Positions 50,226 to 61,500 of a DNA stretch of 64,000 nt are shown piece by piece. Source of the DNA: Phylloscopus collybita (Eukaryota > Chordata > Aves > Passeriformes > Phylloscopidae); the NCBI GenBank assembly GCA_027886175.1, contig JAJNNQ010000009.1:5867001-5931000 (forward strand), given 5' to 3'. The notes under the pieces were generated by a model that saw only the letters and a list, made by a program, of their open reading frames with translations, was not told where the DNA came from and did not search any database. Position 1 is the first letter of the stretch, and each line of letters begins with the position of its first letter. Position numbers and translations under genes: made by a program.

Positions 50226-51210
50226 CCAGACTTCTTGCCCTGGTCCTCTGGTGTGTTTACGGGCAGAAATGGGTTCTCCTGTCCATCAGAGTTTAAAATC
50301 AGTGAATTCCTCCCTCCCTCTCCAAGCCCCTTGAAGACACTCCAGATAAGGAGCAGCTTCTGATAGCCTGCAACCACACAGCCCTTATCACTTGCCTCCA
50401 ACAGCAGTCAGATTTTCTGCACTTCCTTGGTCTGGCAAGGCTCAGATCTGGATCCAATATTGTAGGTCATGCTGAAAGCTTGATATCACAGGTCTGCAGT
50501 GGAATTGAAGACCACACTGTCTAATTGCAACCTTGTCCAACCACTAAATAGCATTCTGTGGAGATAAAGCCTATCTTTAGTCCTTCCCAAAAAACACTGG
50601 GCCTTTGCCAGGAAGGAAAAATGCTGGGAACATAAACATAAGTGAAGAACAAAAAATGGCAGGATTGAGAGGAGATATTTTCCAGTAGTCAGCCTGTAAT
50701 TTGCCATGGATGTGGTAATTTAGCCAAAATAATTGAATTCTATGTATTTCCAGAGGGTGCCTGTCAGTGTTGGCGCACTTGGGTTGTGTTGGTTGGTAAT
50801 ATGATATGGAACCTTTCATCCCAGATTTGCTTCTCTGAGGACTACCCCAATCAATTTGGTTGATCATAAACATCATTCAGTCGCAGGCACCATAATTGTT
50901 CTCCCCGTGTGGTTTTTTTTGGTGGTATCTGTGAAACACACAGATGTCTCTCACTCCCCAAGGAGAAGAGCATGCTCCCCACATCCAAGAACACCCTGCT
51001 GGCTGGTAATCTCATCAGACTGCGAGTTACCCATCTCCTCTCTGAGAGCCTTAGTCACAACGGATGGCAGCCAGCTCATGCATTCAGGGGTTTGAAAGGC
51101 AACTTTCTGCTGAGTGGACAGACAGCTTCCCAACTGCTTCTTGAGGGAACACAGGAAAGAGAGACATCACAGTTGCCTGAAAGTATTTTGTAGGTGGAGA
51201 AATGGAAAAC
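50226..51210. other. Unique non-coding sequence, no gene seen
   Basis: No recognised gene, RNA or transposon. Short overlapping frames occur on both strands. Confidence 0.55.
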
Positions 51211-51420
51211 AAGGCTGGAAGAGAGCTTCAGAAGGCATTTCATCCTTCCCCGCCCCAAGGCAAGATCAGTTAGATCTGGCCAACTTCTTACAGAGATTTG
51301 TCTAATCTCTTTTTGAAAATCTCCTGTGATAGGCGCTGCATGCCTTGCCCAAACTCAGCCACTGGCCTTTCTCCTAATACCTGTCTGGAATCTTTCTACT
51401 TGCAGGGTCAACCCTCCTCT
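51211..51420 (-). mobile_element. Ancient CR1 LINE fragment, antisense
   Basis: The plus strand reads AAGGCTGGAAGAGAGCTTC, CCCCAAGGCAAGATCAGTTA, ACAGAGATTTGTCTAATCTC, TTTTTGAAAATCTCCTGTGA, then CTTGCCCAAACTCAGCC. This follows an old CR1 subfamily known from turtles and crocodiles, with GGCTGGAAGGGACCT, CAAGGCAGGACC, GATGTTTGTCTAACC and AAAAATCTCCAGTGATGG blocks. High divergence marks it as much older than the other CR1 copies. Confidence 0.72.
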
Positions 51421-51467
51421 TCTTGTCTCCAGGGAAACAAGGAGAATGGCTTATTGCTTACCTTAAG

Positions 51468-51512
51468 GATTGAGAGAACATTCCTTAAGCAATAAGGAAT
51501 GTTCTCTCAATC
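51468..51512. repeat. Perfect hairpin: 20-bp stem, 5-nt loop
   Basis: GATTGAGAGAACATTCCTTA at 51468-51487 is followed by the loop AGCAA and the exact reverse complement at 51493-51512. Flanking bases do not extend the stem, but an 11-mer CTTATTGCTTA at about 51450 is complementary to TAAGCAATAAG spanning the loop (about 51486-51496), so a second, competing fold exists. It lies 48 bases beyond the ancient CR1. Stem length is short for a microRNA precursor. A local template-switch event is a more likely origin than a gene. Confidence 0.97.
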
Positions 51513-54500
51513 AGAGGTCAACCAAATGATGGGAAACTACTCTCCCTGTAAGTAAAACATCTTCCTAGAAAACAGGTAGGGTTGGGATACTGCTATGAGC
51601 AAATGCAATCAGTTTGGGAGTGAATTTATGTAAACTACATTAGCTACTCAACTGGATGCTGAAAATCACAGATTTTCATGGAGGTGGAGACTCTCTGATA
51701 TACTTCACTTTTCCCTACAATTCTTCTCCAGATTATTTTCTTGGATTCACAGGTGATCTTGTCTATCTCAGAAGGGCTTTTGAAGTTTCTGCCTCACTTG
51801 CTAAAGACCACACCTTTTTGTCTCAAATCCTTTCCTCTAATTAAGCTAAACTGGATGGAAGAAGACAGAAATTGCTCCCAGCCTCTGCTTAGTTTTGAAG
51901 TGTGCTGCTAAGTTTCCTCAAGACCTGAAAAAGTACCTCTGTGTCCATCAGTGTACCTGCTTTTCTTAAAAGAATAGTCAATGGGCAAACTGACTCTCTT
52001 CCAAATCCTCATTCACCACAGTGGAGGCCTAAAGCCCATGGAACTTCAGTGGGTGGGATGTGCTGATGCCAAAAGTGTACCAGGAATCAAAGTCCAAACT
52101 CAGGTGCGTTGGGCACACCTGCCTATGGCTTGGGCAGAGCCATTGATGCTGGAAGCTCCTTCAAGGAGGCAGCAAGGAGTGTGGGCAGAGACTGTGGGCT
52201 GCCCAGAGGGCGTGCAGATGGATGTGAGGCTGGAGATGGAGATGGAGATAGATATGGAAAGAAAGGAAAGGTGGGATCAACAGAGAAATAAGAGGGCAAC
52301 AAAAAAAATTTCTATTTAGAAGAGATTAGTCCCATTCTTCCCTAGGAAGGCCTCTTAGTGTCCATCTGCTGCTGAACCCTTTTTCATACCCCTGCAGAGC
52401 CAAGGGCTGGATCCCCATCAAGGTTTGGGTGCTTCACTGCCCTTTCCAGTTCCTGTGCCGTGTCTCCCTCCCAACCCAGCATGGCTATGGATCTTGGCCT
52501 GAGAACCTCACAGGTGTTTAAATGAAAAATAAGAACTACCCTGGGGCTGGAAAAGCCCAAACTTGCCTTGCTGCTTTCCAGCTTTGCCATGGAGTATTGC
52601 CACTCACCTTAAGTGACTTTCTGCGCTGTGGGCAAAAGGAGAACCAGGGCCAATCTCGCAGCCCCAGTGCCTCTCTCAGAGATGTTATCTGCCTTTTTCT
52701 TGTCTCTGTTGGCTTGACCAAATGAAGCTCCCTGCATGTGTACAGCAGCGCTGTGGGAGCAGACTCCATTGTTCTCTGGACTGAAACCTGCTGACTATTT
52801 AAATAAAACAACTCATTATCTGCCACTACCTCCTCTGTAACCTGAATTGCTGTCGGAACATACTGTCCCCACAATCACTTCCCTCCTGCTGGGACATCTT
52901 TTCCTGTGTTTATCCATGTCCTTTAAGTAATGCTTAGAGCCAAGTGTCCATGCTGTGAGAGAAACACATCTTTTAATGGTTTAGCTTCTGTGAAGCTTGG
53001 AGCGTACAGCAGAAAGGAGAGGGATTGCTAAACTTCAGTGATATGCCTACAAATCTTGCTTTGAATCTAAAAGGATGCTAAGCAAAGTGAATTTAATAAG
53101 GGCACTCTCAAACTGAGTAATTTTACTTCTTCCTGTTTAGAGGAAAAGCTGTAGAGAGTAGGACAGTGGTATGCAGGGTATCTGTGCAGCATTGTCTGGG
53201 TGTGCAGTGAGGCCTTGAAATGCCTGAAAAGACCCTAACGTGACATAGTCACAGACCTAACCATAGATCTGGATGGCAGATCAGGATATTCAAGGATGGT
53301 GGAGTTCTGGGATAGATTCTCATAGTGATGGATTCATTACCTTCATTTCTGCAACACCAGAGATCTCCCTGAGCACCACTATCACATTATGACCTCGATG
53401 AAGAAAGATAATCTTCCTTTCTTTCTAACATCAACCTGTTTAACATATCACAAAAACCTTCCTTCCTCAAAACTCTGCCAGTAGTCTGTCTGCAAATAGA
53501 TACAGGGCAATAAGCTGTAAAAAACCTGGATCATTAAGGCACATTATTTGAGGCCTTTCATATGGGGACTTCTGCTAAACTTTGCCTGAGCTCCATCTCT
53601 GTTGCTATGCACAGAACAACCTAAAATTAACAGCCTCTGCCCTTGGAAATTCCCTGCATGGGAGAGCAGGAGAAGGTGGTTTTGCACAGACATTGGATTT
53701 ATGCAAATACACTTTGATCCTCATGCAAACACAAACGAAAGAGTGGCCAAACACGCTGCTTTTATTTCTTCATAGTTAGAAAAGGGTGAGGGGATGCAAC
53801 AAAAACCTGAAACTGAAACTGTGCAGACTGCACCCCTTGCAAAGGTGGGCAGTGGCCAGAGCAGCTCCTTGCTTCTCTTTGACTGAACATGTAAGTGCAT
53901 AGGAAATTGTCCTTCAAAGCCAGCAGTAATGCTCAATAAAAATCATGCCAGGCAGGGAGCTTAATATGACACATATCAAACAGTAAAGCAGCCATGTGGG
54001 GAGGATGACTACATAAAATTAAAGCTGAAACATAATTTATCCCTTTTCTGGAAAAGTAAGGAGCTGCTGACTGTACAATGAGAAAAGTAAACTGCATTGG
54101 GCCCTGACTACATCAAGTGCTGTTAGAGAGATTTTGTCAATGACGGGTTATGACGGGAGCCATCTGACAGTCACTACTGTTTGAACAGTTTGTTGAGGCA
54201 AACACACACTTCACCACGATGTCTGATAGCCATCATGCTGCAGTTCCAAATGGGACTTGCTTTTGTCATTGTGCTTTCCCCCATTTCCAGGGGACTATTT
54301 TTGTTTCACTTTCCAATTACAGCAATTCCATTCTGATCTTGGCTCTCCATCAGGCACACTGAAAGCTCTGGGCTCGAGAAATTGTGAAGTAATTCTATAT
54401 CCTCTGAGGCTTCAGAAAGGAAATAGTCACAGATTTATTGAGCTTTAAGGCAGTTTGGGGAGGAAACCAGATGAAGGCATCCTGCATGCTGGCTTAGATT

Positions 54501-57500
54501 CATAAGAAAGTCAATATGTGTTATTACACATTAAATATGTCACTTAGAAAAATTATTTGAGAATCAAAGAAGGATGGATACTTGGAAAAAAGTTAATTAC
54601 AAAATGCACTTTTATGTATGCAATTCAGCATACAACATATCTAAGAGTGAAAAGCTTCCAGCTCTTTTTTTCATCTCCTGGCCACGTGCACTTTTATTAT
54701 GAAACAGCAATTGTGATTTGAAGTTATTTATCAAGTTGTTCAGGCCAACTTTTTATGGAATCTCAAGTAAAGAATAGGTGACCTTTAAATCAAGGAGTAT
54801 TTCAGCAGGACATGATTATGTTTATATTATATTAATATTTCCCAATGATTTGGGTCAGCACAGCAGTGCCTATCCATGGCTGAGGCAAGGGACTGTAAAT
54901 ACCATGGAAGTGCACCACTGTGCAAGTGTCCAGTGTAAGGTCAGACATTCAGAAGCCATAAATCCACCATACTTGGAGGGAGAGCAATTCCCTCCCATCT
55001 GGCTCATGCATTGATGGTGCTGATTTGTTGTGGTTCATCTGTTCTTCTTTATTTTCCCCAGGTGCCATCCATGAACTCGCTGATGGCTGTTTAGGAAGAG
55101 TGTAAGAAGGTTTCAAGAGAAATCTCAAGGACAGATCTTCAGACCTTCCACTGTGTCACTGCTCACTGCAATGACTGTTCATTGCTTGTCTTTTCCCTCA
55201 TGGTTCAATAGTAGATTGAGCTACAATGTTTGGTCCATGTTGGCCCCTGAAGGAGAGGGAAACTATGTGCATGTAGGAGGAGCTAACCCCTTCTATACAG
55301 AGCATTCACCATGGTTTTTTGGGGATGTTTTACCTATCTTCACAGATCCTACTTGCCCAGAACTATCTCACTCTCTTAGCTCCTGAGATGGAGTTTGCTG
55401 AATTCATTGAGGATCCAAATGTGGAGCAGACAAAACCAGTATAAATCTTTGGAAAGCTGTATGTGAGGTTATTCCTGGCTTAACCAGGATAAGCAGTATC
55501 ACAAACTCTTTTTTTTTTTTTAGCAAAAAAAGCAGAAGGGAATGGGAAAGATGAAGGAATACTTTAGGGTGAAGAGCACAGCTGCAGAAAGAGAGAGGTA
55601 TCAAGATAGGAACAAGATATCAAACCACTCATCTGTGCTCACAAGTGTGACAGGATTGCCACATCTCTAGTCAGCAAAAATGGGATGCTCTCTAAAGGAA
55701 TAAACATGAAATTTGATAACCAAACTCAGTCATGCTACTTCTTGAATAAACTGAATTTCACCTAACTTGAGGTGTAGACTACACAGTGAGTTGCCCTTGG
55801 CTCTCCTCATGGAAGGAATAAGACTTCTAGGACAAGATTCATTTTGCTAGAAAGCACCAGATGGATTTAATGACCCAAGATGTTAAAACTCCTTTTTTTC
55901 TCCACAGAGCATAAAATAAGCTGAGGGTGACAGAGTTAAGTCAGGATGATTTTTGAGATGATTTCTGGGACAGATATACTGACATAATTTACAACTTTAG
56001 AGTTTATAAATTTGTATTTAACTATGAAAAAAACCTCAGAATTGGGCATCAATGATTATAAAGTTGGCTTTGAAGAAATTAAAGAACATTTGAAACTGAA
56101 GGGTTTGCCTACTGCAAAAGTGAGAGTTAGGGTTATACTTAAAAAAGTGATCTCATTACACGTTTCCAAGAGCTGTGGCTCTGAGTTCTTCTGTCTCCTC
56201 AAACACTGAGTCATGACTGCATCCTCAGAGGCAGTTATGTTTTGCTTGTCTAAGCCCATCTGAAGTAATGGAGCTGGAAAAACATCAGCAAGGACTAAAC
56301 CTGGACATCATGAGGTTGCACATAATGAAGAGTGTTTGGCCTCCACCACTGGTGGTGATGAGGCAAAAGAGGAATAGAACACAGCAGGGAGTTGGCAGGG
56401 CCGCCAGTAAAAAGAAAGAATGTGTAAATGTAAAGCATTTGCTACAAGCTGTAGGGAGAGACTAAGAACATGAAGTCCCAGGAGGTGTGTCCTGACATTT
56501 GCTGCTTAGGGGAGAGAAGGGTTTTGCATCAAAGGCTCTTCCTTTATGCATCTCAGCATGCTTTGCTTTATTTGAGAAGATGGGTGAAGATTGATCTACA
56601 AGCATCGTGATACCCTTGCTCAGACGTGAAAATGTCTCTCCACGTTTTGGAAAAAAACCCTGTCCTGCCACAAAAAATGTGGCAGTGCTTACAGCTGAGC
56701 AGTGCCTTTCCTGAGGTGCCTTCCAAGATAATCTCATTGCTTCCTGTCCATCTATATCCATGTTAGTTCTTGTCCTGCTTATATTATAAATATTTTAGAG
56801 GTGGGAACATTCTTTTAGCAATACGTTTGCAAAGTATTTTGCACTTCAGGGCTTTCAAGGGGTCACTGCAACAGTAATATTATGTTCTGTTGGGACAACC
56901 TGCCACATTCCTGGTACAATCTGATGAGCCTGGAGAATGAGTGGAAGTCATTCTGCAGAAAATGTATCATTTTACAGTTCCAGGATCCTGCGGGCCCCAG
57001 CATGACATTTCTTACACCATTTGGAAATCTGTATGCTGAAGCTGTGCCTGTACCAGAAAAGGAAATGACCCTGGGGTGTCCCTGACCCCAGGACCAGCTC
57101 CCTGCTGGGAATAGCTTCTGGAGTGCTCTACCTCCCCAAGTCATGCTGGGACATCACCTGGGAAAGCTGTAATTGGCATAGGGTGAAACTTCTCAAGGGA
57201 CCATTTTGGTGACTTTACAGGGTGAATATTATATTTCATTTAAATCACCAGTATGGGCAAAGCTACGGGTCGGAGAGAAGGGTCCTGTCTACAGGATGGC
57301 ATGAATGGAAAGGCACAGGGACTCCACCTGCCACCAATTTTATATCTGTACCAACAGATATAAAAATTTGATCATGCTGGGCACATCAGGCGTCCTGAGT
57401 GGTGAGGAGTGTGTTCACCTGTTCATGAACTCAGCTGCTTTCTGGTGCCTCACTGACAGAACAACCAATGGAATTGCCTAATCAATTGTGTCCTGTAAAA

Positions 57501-59793
57501 CCTGCGTCATGTTTAACCACTGACTTCATTGCTTTTCCAATGTGCCTGAATGATTTTCCAAGTAACAGCTGTGTGAAGTCAATACAGCAGGCTATGAACC
57601 AATTCAGCAGCTACAAACAGCACTTTATGTGTTACAATTTTCAGCCCTCGCTGAGTATGCAGTCCTAAATTCAGCTGGTGGCCAATTTGGTAAGTAACTG
57701 TTTTTGCAATGTTGCTATAAATTTACAGAAATTTATGATTAGGGGACTAGAGGGAAGTTTTTTATAAATACTCATTCACATTAAGTTCTTGAAAGTTTCC
57801 TTTTTTCATTAAAGAGATGATCTTCTTACAAGGCAGTGATTCAAAATCCAGATCAGTTTCTAGAGATCCCTGATCAGTTGGTATCTCTTGAATTCTATTC
57901 CCTGAGGATTTGTGCTTATGCATTAACTTTTACCAGCGCTGAAATAATCTGCAGTGCACGAGGGGACTATAACATTGGATGCAATTAGTTTCTTATTCCC
58001 ACAGAGAATTTTCTGGATGAATTTGCCATATTCAGCAACAAAAACAAGAAGTAGATACATATGCCAGTTTCCACCCATGAGATGGAATTTCGTGGGAGAC
58101 GACCGGGGTCACTGGCAGCTTATGGGAAGGGATTTGGGATGAGCTGGTGCTCTGAAGCTTTTTGACTGGGTACACTTTGTGCCATATATCTGTTGGTTCT
58201 GGGCATCTCTCAGGGACTGATATCCCTTTACTTGGAAGGTATCTTCAAAAGAGCCCTCTGGGATGTTCAATCGCAAGGTTATTTCTCGTCCTTGTTTCCC
58301 AGAGAGCACCACTGCAGCTGGCACTGGCAGAGGCCTCATGGTACATGGGGAGACTGAGGAAGGAAAAATCAAAACTCCAGGCAATGCATTATGAGATGTT
58401 TATGGCATGATTCATCTCAGAAATCCATTTTATTAGACAGTATTTTGAGTTCAAGCTCAGATGTCTCATTTCATACTTGTCATAAGACACTTCGAAAGAC
58501 AATAGTTCCATTTATTTTGTGTGACTGTGCCTTTCAGCCTTTGAATTGTTTTCAGCTTAGTTCTCTATTTTGAGATGGATTCAGACTTCAGATATGCCAA
58601 CCTAGTTAAAAGCTGAACAGCAGGTTTTTTTCAGTGGCATCAAACTTTTCTGTCTCCCAAAGGTCAGAATTGGAGGTGGAAGGTATTTTTCCCTTGGTTA
58701 TATATATTTTTAGCCGAAAAAATGTAGGTCTGGATCAAGCAAAATCATTTACATCTTACCTATTGGCAAAAAAAAATCTCCCCAAAAAATAACATCTGAG
58801 TCTACCTGACACAAACTTTTCCGTTCAGGATCTTTATTTTGGTCAGCAAACTTGGACTGCACCATAATTAATGTCTTTCTACTGAGCTGCACAAATGTGG
58901 CTTCAACATGTGTCCCATGTTGGTGAAAAAGGCTGTGCTCCAACTTCCATGTTTTCTTGTGTGCTTCCATGCATTCTGTTTCATTCCACGATGTACCTGT
59001 CACCGGCCTCATGACTTAGCTGAAAAAATAAATATTTCTCAAAAAAATCTGTCAGCACTGCTAAAAGAGCAGCTTGTCACAGCAGCACTGGGCTGAGCTG
59101 CCAGGCTGAAACTGTCCTTTGGAAAAATTAGCTTCCCATGGAAAATAAGCATCAACTTCCCATAAAATATACAGTCTTGGGACAAAACACTTCTTGGTTC
59201 AGACTTGTTTAGCCTGAAGTTATGGCAGCGTGTAGAAACCTCCAAGGACTGGTCTTTGCTGTGTGTATCGTGGTTGGGTTTAGTTAAATCGATTTTTTAC
59301 AGGGTAGGCATTTTTCACCTACACTTGGGTAGCTGAGATTGTAACTTCACGTACTGCAGTTATTGAAAAAGCAGTGAAAAATGTTCAGACCACATTCAAC
59401 AGTCCTTATCTATACCATGTTTACCAGCAACCAAGAGAAACAGCTGTTTTTCACAGCTGGATCCACATACTTTGGATTTTTTTTTGAGGAAAATTCCTTC
59501 TCTTGCCACAGAACAGGAGCATTGCTGAGCCTGGCAGCCTAAAGGACATTGTCCAGCATCTACAAGTCACAGTTTCCCAGGAGCTCCCTCTGCCTCCAAA
59601 CTACAGATTACTGTGGCACTTGCCACAGTCCATCAGCAGGGCTTTCAAGAAAGACAAAGAAGCAAAATGGAACACAAATGTAAAAAAAAAAAAAAAAGAA
59701 AAAGGCAAAAAGGAAAGGACCTACTGCATTGGAGACAGCACCAAATGCTGCCTCAGCCTTCATGTATCATAGCAACCCTGATACAGTCCTGGC
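51513..59793. other. Long unique non-coding stretch, no nameable gene
   Basis: About 8.3 kb with no recognised transposon or known gene. A short GGAGAT-type repeat sits at 52232-52255, and T12 near 55507. Minus-strand open segments bounded by splice-like sites occur at 58232-58353 and 58806-59014, discussed as unproven exon candidates. A strong-looking acceptor is seen near 55061 on the plus strand. Confidence 0.4.
52232..52255. repeat. Short (GGAGAT)n hexamer repeat
   Basis: About four copies of GGAGAT/AGAGAT-type units in a purine-rich stretch, with the last copy diverged. Confidence 0.75.
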
Positions 59794-59824
59794 CATTTAG
59801 GTGGAGATGCTTTCCACCTAAATG
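59794..59824. repeat. Inverted repeat, 12-bp arms, 7-nt loop
   Basis: CATTTAGGTGGA at 59794-59805 pairs exactly with TCCACCTAAATG at 59813-59824. The stem does not extend outward. Confidence 0.93.
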
Positions 59825-60033
59825 CTGGGCATGGCTTGGTGAATCGTGGGTCAGGAGTGCACCTCACATGCTCCAGCAGCCAAGGAAAGCTCTGTCCTCA
59901 GACATGGACTGGAGCTACTCCAGAGTGAATGCCCTCAAACATGGAGCAGTGTGGCTGTTGAGCCCTTGGCACCAAATTATCACATCCACTCCTTGCGAGG
60001 GCAAGGAAATTCTTAGAGTGAGCCTGAAAAGGC

Positions 60034-60165
60034 TCAGGCTCTGCTACCAGCTGTCACTGGGGAACAGCCTGGGACAAGTCACATCCTTCTCCTCTGCCTC
60101 AGCTTCTCTGCCTTATAAACATGGGTAATGGTGCCAATAGTCTCCTTTAAAGGAGCTCAGGATTT
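60034..60165 (+). mobile_element. Ancient MIR-like SINE remnant
   Basis: GGCTCTGCTACCAGCTGTCA, CTGGGACAAGTCACATCC, TTCTCCTCTGCCTCAGCTTC and TCTGCCTTATAAACATGGG match, in order, the MIR core and tail: GGCTCTGCCACTTACTAGCTG, TTGGGCAAGTTACTTAACC, TCTGTGCCTCAGTTTCC, and TCTGTAAAATGGGG. MIR is a tRNA-derived SINE of early amniotes whose copies in birds are few and diverged. This is the clearer of the two MIR-like pieces in the window. Confidence 0.68.
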
Positions 60166-60610
60166 TCTAATAATATTAACAATTATTACAACAATGACAT
60201 CATTTTGATATGGCTAAGAAATTGAAATGACTTTGTCTTATTTTCATTTCCCTATTTTAAAATGATTGTTATTCCCCATGCTTATAAGACAGAAAGCTGC
60301 TTTCTTTGAAATACCACTCTACATTTAAAAGAAGAAGAAAACACAACAAACCATAATCCAGCAACAATAGTCCACATCTTGCAAAAGTACAGTTTAAATA
60401 AAAATATTTGCAAAGAGTTTGCGTGCTGGGATCCTGCACCCCATGACAGTGCTCCCATGCCAGGTTAAGACTTATTCTGCAGATAAAATGCTGCTTGTAG
60501 CTGCTCTGAGTGATCTCTTGTTCTTGCTGATGTGGAGCATGTTCTAGGAAAGGGCAAAATCTTGCTGGGGTATAGAAATCTCTCTTGGTCAATGAGTCTC
60601 TCCAGGTATA

Positions 60611-60635
60611 GAACCACAGAATCAGAGTATCTTGG
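60611..60635 (-). mobile_element. CR1 LINE 3' tip, antisense, split by LTR (part 1)
   Basis: GAACCACAGAATCAGAGTAT followed by CTTGG is the 3' terminus of a CR1 read backwards. It continues at 61419 after the inserted LTR; the final CTTGG is the duplicated target site. Confidence 0.82.
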
Positions 60636-61418
60636 TGTCTTGGGATTGTAGAACCAAAGATGTGTAATCTATTTCATCTGCTGAAAGCAGTTAGGGAGAC
60701 GTTCTTCTTTATCTCTTGTAACTCTGGGAGGAGGGAAGGGGGTGTCTTTTAATAATAGGCCAACTGTTAAAAACAGGTAGGGCATTGTTTCTTATCTCTT
60801 TCACCACCTGTCCTCCCTCCAGGGGAATATTTTCTGCTAATAGACCATTAAAACACCCCTAAAAGCACACATCCCCAAAGTAGAACATCCACATTCTATC
60901 ATCCTATTGTGAGATGCTCCACCCAGTGGGGGGAGCCAACCATTCCGACCTGGATAAAACTGAAACGTAAGAACAGAAAGTATCCAGCTTCCCCCGATTC
61001 CTGAAAGAAAACTGGAACTTTCTCACCATCACTGGACCCCTTCTCACTATCACTGGACCCTTGTTCTACAGGATGATCTCTACTTCACCAGAACCACATC
61101 TGCCACTCCAGGAGGACTCACTTTTAGACTGCTTCCAACACCCTGACCAACAGGGTGTCAGGTTGTAGCTCTGACTCTGTCAAGGTTCTCCAAAATTGTT
61201 GTTTGTTTGTTTGCTTGTTTAGTTAGGTAGTTTTATTTTCTACTACATTTGTATTGTTGATATTCCTAGTAAAGAATTGTTATTCCTATTCCCAAATCTT
61301 TGCCTGAAAGCCCTTAATTGTAAAATTATAATTTATCAGGAGTGAGGGGTTTACATTCTCCATTCTAAGGGAAACTCCAGCTTTCCCTAGCAAATACCTG
61401 TCTTTCCAAACCAAGACA
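60636..61418 (-). mobile_element. Solo LTR of an avian ERVL-type endogenous retrovirus, 783 bp
   Basis: The element starts TGTCTTGGGATTGTAGAACC and ends CTGTCTTTCCAAACCAAGACA (plus strand), so it has TG...CA ends with an 8-base imperfect-to-perfect terminal inverted match (TGTCTTGG / CCAAGACA). It is bounded by the 5-bp direct repeat CTTGG at 60631-60635 and 61419-61423. Read on the minus strand it begins TGTCTTGGTTTGGAAAGACA, as in the common passerine TguLTR5-like group, from memory. No gag, pol or env sequence adjoins it, so it is the single LTR left after recombination between two LTRs. Inside lie an imperfect 20-21-bp duplication at 61021-61062 and a GTTT-rich stretch near 61200. Confidence 0.92.
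61021..61062. repeat. Imperfect 20-21-bp duplication inside the LTR
   Basis: TCTCACCATCACTGGACCCC is followed by TTCTCACTATCACTGGACCC. The two units differ by one substitution and a one-base length change. Confidence 0.88.
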
Positions 61419-61500
61419 CTTGGGTTGGAAGGCCCTGCAAAGATCATTGAATCCAACCCCCTGGCTCAACATACAAGATTGTCTTCAAGCACCAGTTTGA
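61419..61500 (-). mobile_element. CR1 LINE, antisense, split by LTR (part 2)
   Basis: CTTGGGTTGGAAGGCCCTGC, AAAGATCATTGAATCCAACC and CCCTGGCTCAAC continue the CR1 interrupted at 60635. Removing the LTR and one copy of CTTGG gives an uninterrupted CR1 3' end, ...GTATCTTGGGTTGGAAGG.... The boundary on the right is approximate. Confidence 0.82.

Noticed and set aside
51468..51512. Hairpin as a microRNA precursor
   Set aside because: A 20-bp perfect stem with no outward extension is shorter than usual precursors, and perfect pairing without bulges is atypical; kept only as an inverted repeat.
57468..57711. Plus-strand segment ending in a good donor (TTTG/GTAAGTAA) with an open frame behind it
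   Set aside because: No convincing acceptor with a pyrimidine tract was found at the upstream end and the open frame is only about 40 codons.
57954..58142. Plus-strand frame after a TTTCTTATTCCCACAG acceptor with a weak look of a C-type lectin end (ArgTyrIleCys)
   Set aside because: The remaining conserved lectin cysteines and WND-type motif are absent; resemblance is too slight.
59613..60128. 171-codon plus-strand frame
   Set aside because: Its N-terminal Lys run comes from an A-rich tract and its end is the MIR-like SINE, so it is not a gene.
60636..61418. Full-length endogenous retrovirus
   Set aside because: Only one LTR is present, flanked by its target duplication; no internal viral genes adjoin it.
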